Shown here piece by piece: positions 27,133-36,177 of a stretch of 57,245 nucleotides of DNA (within the stretch, counting starts at the first letter, position 1; each line of letters begins with the position of its first letter). The stretch comes from JAWKVD01 sp041398225 (GTDB lineage Bacteria; Pseudomonadota; Alphaproteobacteria; Caulobacterales; Hyphomonadaceae): positions 1-57,245 of the forward strand of contig JAWKVD010000022.1 in NCBI GenBank assembly GCA_041398225.1. The letters are read 5' to 3'. Under the pieces are notes generated by a model. That model saw only the letters and a list, made by a program, of their open reading frames with translations. It was not told the DNA's origin and did no database searches. The translations under genes and the position numbers were made by a program.

Positions 27133-28358
27133 CTGGCGACGGTCAGCGCGGAGGCCGCTCCCTGTTCAACAAGGCGGGCGAGGCGTTTTTTCCCGTCCTC
27201 GACCGCATCGCGGATCTGTTCGGAGTTCTCGGTCGCCAGCTTGCGCATCTCGCCGATGATCTCGATCGAACGCTGCTGGTAGTTGACCACCGCGTCGACC
27301 AGCATCTTGACGCTGGCGGCGGAGATGGTGGGGCCGTATCCGGCCTTGGTCGCCGCTTCCTGCACCTTGTCGCCGATCTCGGCCAGCACTTCCAGGGACT
27401 GGTTCACGCCCTTCTTCATCGCCTCGAGGGTCTGCGTGCTTTCGTGCAGGCCGTGCATGCCGGTGAAGGTGGCGGTGAGCGCCGTCAGAACCACTTCGTT
27501 GGTTCCGAAGAACGAGACCGACTGCGCGTAGATGCGCTCCTTGGCGTTGGTGGTCTGAACCAGCCGCGCCATAATCACCTCGGAGGTATTGTAGCCGATC
27601 GTGATGTTGTCCGAGAGATCCTTGGCGATCTGATAGCGCTTGTCTTCGGCCTGCAGCTCGCGCAGGCGCTCGTCCCGCTTCAATTCGAGGTCGGCGCGTT
27701 CGGCGGCGTCTTCGCCTGCGTAAGCCGCGACGGCCTCCGAGGCCGCCGTCAGCTCCGCCTTCTTCGCGTCGAGGCTCGTCTCGGCCGTCTTGAGCACTTC
27801 GAGCGCCAGGATTTCGGACTGTTTGAGAGCCCCGCGGAAGTCGGCGTAGGCCTCCAGAATCATGTGCTCCTTCTCGATCTGCAGCTTGGTCTCCTTCTGC
27901 ACGTCGAGATAGGTGTCCTTGATCTTGCCGAACCGGCTGGCGATGTCGCCGCGCGTCATCTTCATCCAGACGTTGGAGACGCGCTCCATGGTGGAGATTT
28001 TGCCGTCCGCATACTGATCGACGAGCGACTTGGCGTCGTCGCGGATCGAGTTGAACGCCTTGGTGATGTCCTCATAGCGTTCGCCGACGGTGATGGCGGA
28101 GACCTGCTCGCGCACGACATCGTTGAACTGGCTCATCTGGTCGAGCGTGCGCGCGATCGCGGCGACCCGGTCGGGCTCGAGATCGGAAATCTGGTTGAGC
28201 AGAGCGACGATCGGCGCCGGATCGTGCGGCTTTTCCGGCAGCAAGCCGAGCTGGCGCAGGCTGCCCATCGCCTTGTCGAGATATTGCAGCGCCGTGGGGC
28301 TTGCTTTCGCGACCGCCGTCTTGGTCGCCGCTTCGGTTTCAACCGGGGCTTTCGCCAT
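27129..28358 (-). CDS. TelA/YceH-like helical protein
   Basis: This 409-aa all-helical soluble protein resembles the TelA (toxic anion resistance, YceH) family in length and helix order: NQISDLEPDRVAAIARTL, VSNVWMKMTRGDIASRFG, KETKLQIEKEHMILEAY, and the C-terminal TNEVVLTALTATFTGMHGLHE then a long amphipathic helix. TelA relatives sit with tellurite/stress (ter-like) genes or in envelope-stress operons; a direct metal role is not shown. ATG 28358 with GGGAG before it is preferred over an ATG 15 bases upstream. It is the first gene of the operon, divergent from bdhA. Confidence 0.75.
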   Translation of the reverse strand: MAKAPVETEAATKTAVAKASPTALQYLDKAMGSLRQLGLLPEKPHDPAPIVALLNQISDLEPDRVAAIARTLDQMSQFNDVVREQVSAITVGERYEDITKAFNSIRDDAKSLVDQYADGKISTMERVSNVWMKMTRGDIASRFGKIKDTYLDVQKETKLQIEKEHMILEAYADFRGALKQSEILALEVLKTAETSLDAKKAELTAASEAVAAYAGEDAAERADLELKRDERLRELQAEDKRYQIAKDLSDNITIGYNTSEVIMARLVQTTNAKERIYAQSVSFFGTNEVVLTALTATFTGMHGLHESTQTLEAMKKGVNQSLEVLAEIGDKVQEAATKAGYGPTISAASVKMLVDAVVNYQQRSIEIIGEMRKLATENSEQIRDAVEDGKKRLARLVEQGAASALTVAS

Positions 28359-28606
28359 CCATCCAACTCCCATTGCGCCTCGGATCGTCGATCCGCTGCT
28401 TTGTCCGCCTGTTCGATAGGTGCTTTCAAACCCGCCGCCTTACAAGATGCCGGACATCGAAAAACGAAAAATCCCGCAGCGCTCGCATCGCCTTGCCCTC
28501 ACCACATTTCAGGCGTTAGCCGCACTTGACCCCGGCGCCCCGCAGCGTTCCAGTCTTGCCGCCGCGTCCGCCGGTTTCCGCCGTCTCTTCTCCCCAGGAG
28601 CGCATC

Positions 28607-29392
28607 ATGACCACCTCACCCCGCACCGTTATCGTCACCGGCTCCACCTCAGGCATTGGCGAGGGCGTCGCCCGCGCCATGGCCGCCGCCGGCTGCAATG
28701 TCATGCTCAACGGCTTCGGCGACGCCGAGAAGATCGAGGCGCTTCGCTCGGAGATCGAGACGGCCAACAAGGTCAAGGTCGGCTATAGCGGCGCGGACCT
28801 CACCAAGGTCGACCAGATCGAGCAATTGTTCGCGCAGACCAGCGAAATGCTGGGGGCGCCCGACATCATCGTCAACAACGCCGGCGTTCAGCATGTCTCT
28901 CCGGTGGAGGACTTTCCGGTCGACAAGTGGAACCTGATCATCAACCTCAACCTTTCGGCGGCGTTCCACACGACGCGGCTCGCCTTTCCCGAAATGAAGA
29001 AAAAGGGGTGGGGCCGGATCATCAACATCGCTTCCGCCCACGCGCTTGTCGCCTCGCCTTTCAAGAGCGCCTACGTCTCGGCCAAGCACGGGCTTCTGGG
29101 GTTCACCAAGACGATCGCGCTTGAAGGCGCGCAACACGGCATTCGGGCCAACGCGATCTGTCCGGGATATGTCCACACGCCTCTGGTCGACGGCCAGATC
29201 GGCGACACCGCCAAGGCGCGCGGCATGACGCGGGAGCAGGTCATCAATGACGTGATCCTGGCCGCGCAGCCGACCAAGCAGTTCGTGAAAGTCGAGGATA
29301 TCGCGGCCCTGGCCGTGTTTCTGACCACCGAAGCGGCCAACCAGATCAACGGCGCCGCGCTGCAGATCGACGGCGGCTGGGTGGCCCAGTAG
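28607..29392 (+). CDS. bdhA: D-beta-hydroxybutyrate dehydrogenase
   Basis: This 261-aa short-chain dehydrogenase/reductase interconverts 3-hydroxybutyrate and acetoacetate with NAD. The nucleotide site is TGSTSGIG (residues 9-16). NNAGVQHVSPVE, catalytic Ser in IASAHALVAS and YVSAKHG (Tyr-x-x-x-Lys) follow. The segments VQHVSPVEDFP and CPGYVHTPLV are typical of BdhA. It links to the PHB genes at 39.8-43.9 kb. ATG 28607 has CAGGAGCG before it; a start 81 bases earlier would add a non-conserved tail. Confidence 0.93.
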   Translation: MTTSPRTVIVTGSTSGIGEGVARAMAAAGCNVMLNGFGDAEKIEALRSEIETANKVKVGYSGADLTKVDQIEQLFAQTSEMLGAPDIIVNNAGVQHVSPVEDFPVDKWNLIINLNLSAAFHTTRLAFPEMKKKGWGRIINIASAHALVASPFKSAYVSAKHGLLGFTKTIALEGAQHGIRANAICPGYVHTPLVDGQIGDTAKARGMTREQVINDVILAAQPTKQFVKVEDIAALAVFLTTEAANQINGAALQIDGGWVAQ

Positions 29393-29526
29393 GCAAACGG
29401 CCGCCTCCGAGAGCGAAAGTAGCCCGCCTAATCTGACGCCACAGGCGTTCGGCGGCTTCCATTTCTCGCGCGAACGGGTCAGCCTGCGCGCGACGCCAGA
29501 TGGCGACCAGGGGAGCACGCCGCACG

Positions 29527-30096
29527 ATGCCGGAGAATGTCGGACTGTATGCCGCGATTGCGGTCGCCGCGCTGGCGGTGATCGCGATCGTGCTGATTTT
29601 CAACAACCTGGTCGGGCGCCGCCAGATGGTGCGCAATGGCTGGTCGGATATCGACGTGCAGCTCAAGCGGCGTTCGGATCTCATCCCGCGCATGATCGAG
29701 GCGGTGAAGGGCTATGCGGCGCACGAGCGCGCGCTGTTCGAGGAGATCGCAGCCAAACGCAGCGCGGCGCTGACGGCCGGAGACGACCCCGCCCGGCGCG
29801 GCGCGGCGGAAAGCGAGCTGTCTCAACCGGTCTCTCGTCTTCTGGCCGTCGCAGAAGGATATCCGGAACTGAAGGCGAGCCAGAATTTCCTCGACCTTCA
29901 GAACGAGCTTTCCGAGACCGAGAACAAGATCGAAATGGCGCGACGCTTCTACAACGGCGCCGCGCGCGAGCTGAACACGGCGGTCGAGACCTTTCCCGGC
30001 AATCTGGTCGCCGGCCTGTTCGGGTTTCGCCAACAACCGTATTTCGAGATCGAGACGGCCGACCGGGGTCTGCCGTCGGTTTCGTTCGGGAGCTGA
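29527..30096 (+). CDS. lemA: LemA-family protein
   Basis: The protein has 189 aa. It has an N-terminal TM helix (about 5-24), then the LemA signature NGWSDIDVQLKRRSDLIPRMIEAVKGY. The helical core follows with LLAVAEGYPELKASQNFLDLQNELSETENKIEMARRFYN, ending FPGNLVAGLFGF. LemA proteins form small membrane helical bundles of undefined role. It is followed by the DUF2207 gene after 4 bases, a common LemA partner. Confidence 0.93.
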   Translation: MPENVGLYAAIAVAALAVIAIVLIFNNLVGRRQMVRNGWSDIDVQLKRRSDLIPRMIEAVKGYAAHERALFEEIAAKRSAALTAGDDPARRGAAESELSQPVSRLLAVAEGYPELKASQNFLDLQNELSETENKIEMARRFYNGAARELNTAVETFPGNLVAGLFGFRQQPYFEIETADRGLPSVSFGS

Positions 30097-30100
30097 TCGG

Positions 30101-31813
30101 GTGAAGAGGATAGCCGCGGTTCGCGCCGCCCTGCTTGTGCTGCTTGCGGCTTTGTTCGCCGTGGCGGCGCAGGCCGAGGAAACGATCAACCGCTTCGACG
30201 TACACATCGAGGTGCAGAAGAACGGCGACATCATCGTCACCGAGAACATCGACGTGAACGCCGAGGGCGCCCGGATAAGGCGCGGCATCTTCCGTGACCT
30301 GCCGCGCACCTACACGCAGAACGGCGACACCCTGCCCTTCCGGTACGATGTTCTGGACGTAAAGCGCGACGACCGGCCGGAACCCTATGAAACGTCAACC
30401 GAGGGCAATGCCTGGCGCATACAGATCGGCGATCCGGACGTCTATCTGACGCCCGGGGAGCACGCCTATCAAATTCGCTATCGGGTGAAGAACCAGGTCC
30501 GCTATTTCGACTCGTATGACGAAATCTACTGGAACGCGACCGGCACATACTGGGCGTTTCCGATCCTCGCCGCACGCGCCGAGATCGTGCTGCCGCCCGG
30601 AGGACAGGTCGTGCAGACGGCGGCCTATACGGGCGCGCTGGGCGCGACCGGCCAGGACTTCACCCACACCACGTCCGGCGACGCACAGATATTCGAAGCG
30701 ACGCGCCGGCTGGAGGCCGGCGAAGGTCTCACCGTTTCCATCGGCTTCGCGAAGGGACTGATCGATCCGCCCTCCGGCGCCGACAAGGGGTGGCTGTGGT
30801 GGCAACGAAACGGCTCGATGGCGATCCTGATCACCTCGCTCCTGGGTATCTTCTGGTTCCTGTTCCGGAGCTTCGATCGCGTCGGCCGCGACCCGCCCCG
30901 CCAGCCGGTGTTTCCGCGCTACGCGCCGCCAGAGGGCTACACGCCGGGCGCCGTTCACCAGATCTACTATCGGGGTACGCGCGGACATCAGGCGCTGATC
31001 GCAACGCTGATGAACCTAGCCATCAAGGGTCAGCTAGAGATCGATGCGACCGAGAAGAAGACGACCACGCTGACGCGCGCGCATGCGGCGGCCGCTGGCT
31101 TGGCGCCGGAAGAAGAGCTGCTTGAGAAGGGCCTGTTCTCGGGCGGGGCCGTGAAAACGCTTGGCGACCGAGTGGATACCGGCTTCGTCTCGACCTACAG
31201 CACGTTCCGGCAATCGCTGTCGCGCCGCTTCGGGTCGCCCTATTTCAAGTGGAACGCGCTCTACACCGTTCTCGGCGTGCTGATCACCATTGTCGGCGTG
31301 GCCTTCGCGATCAAGCAGGCGCTCAACTGGACGATCTGGCACACGGCGCTGGTTCTGGCGCTGGCCGGGATCAATCTGCTCTTCATGTATCTCATGCCGG
31401 CGCCGACGGCGAAGGGACAGAAGATCCGCGCCGAAATCGAAGGCTTCCGGCTCTATATGGAGACCGCCGAAAAGCTTCAGCTCAATGCGGCGGAGGTCGG
31501 CGGCGAAAAACCGCCTCCGATGACCAAGGAGCGCTACGAGACCTTCCTACCCTTCGCCATCGCACTCGGCGTGGAGAAGCCATGGACCAACCATTTCGAG
31601 CGCCTGCTGCCTGAGGTGGCGAAGGACTACAGTCCGGGTTGGGCGCGCTTCAGCGGCTCCAGCCGGTCGCTGCACGGCCTGAACGAGTCGATCATGGGCA
31701 GCATCTCCTCGGGCGTTTCGGGCGCAATGCCGCAGAGTTCGGGGTCTTCGGGGTCCGGCGGCGGCGGCTTCTCGGGCGGAGGCGGCGGCGGCGGCGGAGG
31801 CGGCGGCTGGTGA
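30101..31813 (+). CDS. DUF2207 membrane protein
   Basis: This 570-aa protein starts with GTG and has a signal peptide (to AAQAEE, about 25). The DUF2207 extracytoplasmic domain follows (IVTENIDVNAEGARIRRGIFRDLPR, YFDSYDEIYWNATGTYWAFPI). Next are a TM helix near 245-263, a cytoplasmic section (GHQALIATLMNLAIKGQLEI) and two more TM helices (about 390-430). The C-terminus is a Gly/Ser tail (SGGGGGGGGGGGW). LemA-DUF2207 pairs are widespread but unassigned. Confidence 0.92.
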   Translation: MKRIAAVRAALLVLLAALFAVAAQAEETINRFDVHIEVQKNGDIIVTENIDVNAEGARIRRGIFRDLPRTYTQNGDTLPFRYDVLDVKRDDRPEPYETSTEGNAWRIQIGDPDVYLTPGEHAYQIRYRVKNQVRYFDSYDEIYWNATGTYWAFPILAARAEIVLPPGGQVVQTAAYTGALGATGQDFTHTTSGDAQIFEATRRLEAGEGLTVSIGFAKGLIDPPSGADKGWLWWQRNGSMAILITSLLGIFWFLFRSFDRVGRDPPRQPVFPRYAPPEGYTPGAVHQIYYRGTRGHQALIATLMNLAIKGQLEIDATEKKTTTLTRAHAAAAGLAPEEELLEKGLFSGGAVKTLGDRVDTGFVSTYSTFRQSLSRRFGSPYFKWNALYTVLGVLITIVGVAFAIKQALNWTIWHTALVLALAGINLLFMYLMPAPTAKGQKIRAEIEGFRLYMETAEKLQLNAAEVGGEKPPPMTKERYETFLPFAIALGVEKPWTNHFERLLPEVAKDYSPGWARFSGSSRSLHGLNESIMGSISSGVSGAMPQSSGSSGSGGGGFSGGGGGGGGGGGW

Positions 31814-31817
31814 CGCG

Positions 31818-33494
31818 CTATCCGGGCGAAAGCGCGCGTCCGGCCAGTTGCTCCATCCCGGCGGAGATCATCGCGTCGGCGATCTGCTGCTCGCCCGAGA
31901 TGATCAGGTTCGCCCCGTATTTCTGAAGGTACTCGACCTCCGCGTCGGAATGGGCGCGGGCATAGACGATAATGTCGGGGTTCAACTCGCGCGCGGCCTC
32001 GACGATCCGGCCGGACTCGAAGCCGTTCGGCACGGTGACGACCAGAAGATCGGCCTTCTCGATGCCGGCCTCCCGGAGACGCTCGATCGAGGCGGCGTTG
32101 CCGACGAAGGCCTCGATGCCGCGATCATTGAGCTTCTGCGCCAGTTCTTCGCTGGTCTCGATGACCGCCAAGCCGACGCCGGCCCGCTCCATCGCGCCGC
32201 CGATAAGAGAGCCGACCCGGCCATAGCCGACCAGAACGACGTGCGCGGGCGTGGCCGGGGGAATTTTCGGGAGCACCGGCTCGACGGGCTTGTCGCGCTC
32301 GGCCAGCCAGTCGGCGACCCATGACACAAGCGGCGTGCAACAGATGGACAGGATAGAGCTGGCGAGAAGGTAGTCGCGGCCCTCGGCCGGCATCAGGCCA
32401 AGGCTGACGCCAAGACCGGCGATGATGAATGAAAACTCGCCGATCTGCGAACGGCTGGCCGTTATCACCAGCGAGGCGCGCTTGGGCTGTCCCAGCATGC
32501 GCAGCAGTCCATAGCCCAGCACTGTCCGCAGGATCACGATGAGTCCCACGGTGGCGAGCAGCGGGACGGGGTGCTCGATCAGGATCATGGGATCGAACAA
32601 CATGCCGACCGACACGAAGAAGAGCACGGCGAAAGCGTCGCTGAGCGGCAATGTCTCCTGCGCCGCCTCCTGGGACAGTTCGCTTTCGGCCATGACCAGA
32701 CCCGCGAACAGGGCGCCCAGCGCGAGAGACATGCCGAACAGGCCCGCCGCCAGGAAAGCGACGCCCAGCGCCACGGCCAGAACCGCCAGCCGGAAGAGTT
32801 CGCGAGATCCCGACTGCACCACCTTGTGCAGCACCCATGGCACAAGACGCCTGCCGACAACCATCATGATCGCGGCGAAGGCGATGACCTTCGCGATGGT
32901 TATGGCGAGCGCAACGCCGACATCCTGGAGCTGGAGGACGGTGATCATCTCACCGCCGTCGAGCTCTGTGTTCAGCTGGGCCCATGTCGGCAGGAGTACC
33001 ATCACGACGATCATCGCGATGTCCTCCATGACCAGCCATCCGACCGTGAGCCTGCCCTTGTCGCTCTGGACCTGCCGGCGGTCCTGCAGGACGCGCAGCG
33101 CGACGACCGTACTGGCCACGGAGATCGCCAGACCGAAGACCACCGCCCCGCCGACTGACCAGCCCATCAGCAGACCAAGCGCGACGCCGAGAGCGGTCAT
33201 CACCACGATCTGGATGAGCGCGGCCGGCGCCGCCACGGCGCGAACCGACATCAATTCCTTAGGCGAAAAATGCAGGCCGACGCCGAACATCAACAGGATG
33301 ACGCCAACTTCCGCCACTTCCGAAGCGAGGCTTGCGTCAGCGACGAAGCCCGGCGTGAACGGTCCGACAATGACGCCGGCGGCCAGATAACCGACAATGG
33401 GCGACAGTTTGAGCCGCGAGGCGGCCCAACCAAAGATGAACGCCAGCCCGAACCCCACACCAAGCAGCGAAATGAGCGGGGCGTCATGGGGCAT
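31818..33494 (-). CDS. Kef/YbaL-type cation:proton antiporter
   Basis: The protein has 558 aa, exactly the length of YbaL. A monovalent cation:proton antiporter-2 membrane domain (about 12 TM, residues 1-390) contains VGYLAAGVIVGPF and GVILLMFGVGLHFSPKEL. The C-terminal TrkA-N (RCK) domain has the nucleotide site VLVGYGRVGSLIGG (about 420-433). Kef-type systems exchange K+ for H+ and help against electrophiles and pH stress. The stop lies 5 bp from the convergent DUF2207 stop. Confidence 0.92.
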   Translation of the reverse strand: MPHDAPLISLLGVGFGLAFIFGWAASRLKLSPIVGYLAAGVIVGPFTPGFVADASLASEVAEVGVILLMFGVGLHFSPKELMSVRAVAAPAALIQIVVMTALGVALGLLMGWSVGGAVVFGLAISVASTVVALRVLQDRRQVQSDKGRLTVGWLVMEDIAMIVVMVLLPTWAQLNTELDGGEMITVLQLQDVGVALAITIAKVIAFAAIMMVVGRRLVPWVLHKVVQSGSRELFRLAVLAVALGVAFLAAGLFGMSLALGALFAGLVMAESELSQEAAQETLPLSDAFAVLFFVSVGMLFDPMILIEHPVPLLATVGLIVILRTVLGYGLLRMLGQPKRASLVITASRSQIGEFSFIIAGLGVSLGLMPAEGRDYLLASSILSICCTPLVSWVADWLAERDKPVEPVLPKIPPATPAHVVLVGYGRVGSLIGGAMERAGVGLAVIETSEELAQKLNDRGIEAFVGNAASIERLREAGIEKADLLVVTVPNGFESGRIVEAARELNPDIIVYARAHSDAEVEYLQKYGANLIISGEQQIADAMISAGMEQLAGRALSPG

Positions 33495-33718
33495 ACGTCG
33501 GGACGCCTCCGGCGATCAGGAAATGGGATACTGGCGAGATTGAGGTTTAGTTTGAAGCGACTCCCGGTTTCGTCAAGCCGCCAGCAAGCGACTTGCCGCC
33601 CCTGCCCCGGAAAAAACGACGGAATGCCTGCGCACCGGATCGGGAGGCGCGCCGGGCGGGCAGATCGCCCGCCCCGGACCTCCAAGCCGCCAGCCTGCCG
33701 GATCGACGGGGCCTGCGC

Positions 33719-34870
33719 CTACTCGGCCGGGCGCCGGGCGGTGATCTCGGGCGCAACGGCGGCAGGCGCCGTCGGGGAGCCGCGTGACGGCGCTTTCTTC
33801 TTCAGCTTCGACATCCACCAGCGGCGGAGAGGACGATCGTAGTATTTCTCGGCCAGATGAGCCCAGAGGGTGACCGCGATGAGGATCGCGACGCCGCCAA
33901 GCGGCCGGTAAGTCGATGTCAGCTCCGGCCACTTCCACGCCATGCGTGTTGCAAGCTCCACCGCCGTGAAGTGCAGCGCATAGATCGGATAGGACACGCG
34001 CCCGCCCCAGGCGAACAACGCCCACCAGCGTTTCGAGGGGTGATAGCGCTGCGACAGCGCCACAAAGGCCAGACCGAAGACCATCACAAGCGCGATGTCG
34101 GAGATCGGAAGGTATTTGGGCGGCACCTCGACAAAGTACATCAGCGGGATGATTGCGAGGAAGACGAAGGACAACCAGCTGCGGCGCGTTGTCGGCCCCT
34201 TGGGACGCCCCGAAAGACGGTAGATGAGAACGCCGCCGAAGAAGCCGAAGCCTGCTCTCAGCAAGCCGCCCAGCAACTCGTCCCAGTTCTGCCCCTTGTC
34301 CACCCCGTCGGTGAGAAAGACATGATAGCCCAGCGCCAGAGCGAGCGCGAGCAGAAGGGCGATCAGAACCGGCGTCGACAGCCAACGCCAGATGAGCACG
34401 AACACGAGGTTCACGATCATCTCGAACAGAAGCGTCCAGGCCGGCATGTTCAGCGGATAGAGAAGTCCGTCATGTGTGACCGGCGCCGGCAACATGAAGA
34501 GTTCGGGAGCAAGTTCGGCGACCAGTTGCGAGAGGCGCGATTCAGGCGTGGCGCTCTGAACCGCCAGTGCGGCCAGCACCACGAATGTCGTGATTACGCC
34601 GAGCACGTATATCGGGAACAGGCGAACCACACGCTGATGCATGAAATCGCCGATGCCCAGCCCTTTGGCCAGACGCGGCTCGTAGGAATAGGCGATGATG
34701 AAGCCGCTGAGGATGAAGAAGAAGTCGACCACCACATAGGCCGCGCCGACCGGTATGTTCGCCCAGAAGGCCATCGTATGGCCGATGAGAACAACGAACG
34801 CCCCAACGCCCCTCATGCCATCCATGAGGACGTAGGAATTCGGACTCTCGCCGTCGACTGTCTTCGTCAT
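33719..34870 (-). CDS. Acyltransferase-3 family protein (OafA/NodX type)
   Basis: This 383-aa membrane protein has about 10 TM helices. Family motifs are YVLMDGMRGVGAFVVLIGHTM near the N-terminus (with the catalytic-type His) and VVVDFFFILSGFIIAYSYEPRL. Members acetylate sugars of O-antigen, exopolysaccharide or peptidoglycan. The acceptor is unknown; holdfast or capsule polysaccharide is a guess. ATG 34870 follows GAGGGTGGGA and is preferred to a GTG 9 bases upstream. Confidence 0.9.
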   Translation of the reverse strand: MTKTVDGESPNSYVLMDGMRGVGAFVVLIGHTMAFWANIPVGAAYVVVDFFFILSGFIIAYSYEPRLAKGLGIGDFMHQRVVRLFPIYVLGVITTFVVLAALAVQSATPESRLSQLVAELAPELFMLPAPVTHDGLLYPLNMPAWTLLFEMIVNLVFVLIWRWLSTPVLIALLLALALALGYHVFLTDGVDKGQNWDELLGGLLRAGFGFFGGVLIYRLSGRPKGPTTRRSWLSFVFLAIIPLMYFVEVPPKYLPISDIALVMVFGLAFVALSQRYHPSKRWWALFAWGGRVSYPIYALHFTAVELATRMAWKWPELTSTYRPLGGVAILIAVTLWAHLAEKYYDRPLRRWWMSKLKKKAPSRGSPTAPAAVAPEITARRPAE

Positions 34871-35315
34871 ATGTCCCACCCTCGGATCTGCCTGCCGCTC
34901 CCGCTCGCCAGAAGTGCAAGCCGTGCGCCAGATCTTTCCGTCCCGTAAAACGAGTTCCGGGGCCCAGATTTCAGTCCATATGCCCTGTCAGGCGAGCCGG
35001 AAAGCGCTCTTCCCCCACCACGCGTCAGACGCTCGCCGTCTCACGCAACAGGCGAGTCCGCCCGTCCCCGGATCTCGACCGAGCCGAACGTTAACGCCGC
35101 CCCGGCGCAAACCCAATGCGGACCTGCGCGGACACAGCCGCCCGGAAGCCGTCGATTAAGACTGAAGCAGGGGCGCCTACTCCGCGGACGCGCGACCCAG
35201 CGGCCGTTCCTTGAGCACGCGTCGCTCTCGTGAACACACAAGGCGCATTCAATCGGAAATTTCGGAGAAATTCCGTCTACTTCCGGGAGGTACGCGCAAA
35301 GTCCGCGGCGAACGC
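34871..35315. other. Intergenic region, no gene seen
   Basis: In this 445-bp stretch no credible coding frame was found. A near-perfect inverted repeat (CGGAAATTTC-GGA-GAAATTCCG, 35254-35275) lies 40 bp beyond the LD-carboxypeptidase stop. It lacks a T-run. Confidence 0.5.
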
Positions 35316-36155
35316 CTAGCCGAAAGGAACAACCCGATTGTCGACGTCGTGTCCGATGTCAGCACATCCCAAAAAGGGAACCCCCGAACGCTGACACCAA
35401 TAGCGCGCGACCTGCTCTTCCGTTTGTCCAAAGTCGGGATCGTTCTTCGGGACGGCGGAACAACGCCCCAGCCGCAATCCGGCGCAACGCCTCACGTTTG
35501 CGTTCGCGGTGACATGGAAGAAGTAGCGGTCGATCCGGTACATGTATTCGCCCACGTCCTCGACGAGCAGAACGCGCCCAGCGAAGTCTGGCTCAATGGG
35601 CGTGCCCAGAAGTTGCGACAGAACCGTCAGGTTGAAAGCGAGCGCGGGCCGCCCCTCGTCCAGTCCGCCTTCGAGGGCGCCGGGATCGCCGTCGAGCAGC
35701 CAGGCGAGCCCACGCGCGGCAGCCCGGTCGCCATCCTCGCGGACAAGATCGACCGGCATCGGCCCATGGGCCGCCTTGCGGGCCCCGGCGCGTTGGAGAG
35801 CCGCCAGAATGAAGCCGGCGTCGGAATATCCCAGCCACGGTTTGGCGAGCGCCGACGGCGACAGGCGGGCGATGACGTCCTCCGCGATCCGGCAGGCGCC
35901 GTATCCCCCGCGAGCAAACCAGATGGCGTCGATCGCCGGATCATTCGCGAGGTCGACCACCGCATTCGCTCGGGTCCGGTCGTCGCCCGCGAAGTGCCCG
36001 CAGCTGGCGAAGCACTGTTCCGGGAAAACCAGTTCGACGCGACCGCCATAAAGCCTGTCGGCCAGCGCGACGGCGGCGTCCGCAGTGCACCGCGCCAGCG
36101 CCCTTCCCGGGGCCGGACAACCGATCCTGAAGACCTTTCCACTTGACCCCGGCAT
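35316..36155 (-). CDS. ldcA: LD-carboxypeptidase (peptidase family S66)
   Basis: This 279-aa protein has the family S66 layout: IGCPAPGRALA at the N-terminus, IWFARGGYGACRIAE (about 82-96), the serine elbow WLGYSDAGFIL and VLLVEDVGEYMYRIDR with the conserved Glu. It cleaves the terminal D-Ala from murein tetrapeptides in the cytoplasm during peptidoglycan recycling. It has no signal peptide. Its ATG (36155) lies only 22 bp from the divergent Mur-ligase start, so the promoters must overlap coding sequence. Confidence 0.88.
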   Translation of the reverse strand: MPGSSGKVFRIGCPAPGRALARCTADAAVALADRLYGGRVELVFPEQCFASCGHFAGDDRTRANAVVDLANDPAIDAIWFARGGYGACRIAEDVIARLSPSALAKPWLGYSDAGFILAALQRAGARKAAHGPMPVDLVREDGDRAAARGLAWLLDGDPGALEGGLDEGRPALAFNLTVLSQLLGTPIEPDFAGRVLLVEDVGEYMYRIDRYFFHVTANANVRRCAGLRLGRCSAVPKNDPDFGQTEEQVARYWCQRSGVPFLGCADIGHDVDNRVVPFG

Positions 36156-36177
36156 GTCGTCTCCCAGATTGGCCGGG

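Noticed and set aside
22502..28358. One defence operon joining the TIR gene and the TelA-like genes
   Set aside because: They are convergent and separated by a strong bidirectional terminator, so they are not co-transcribed. A functional link remains possible but is not shown.
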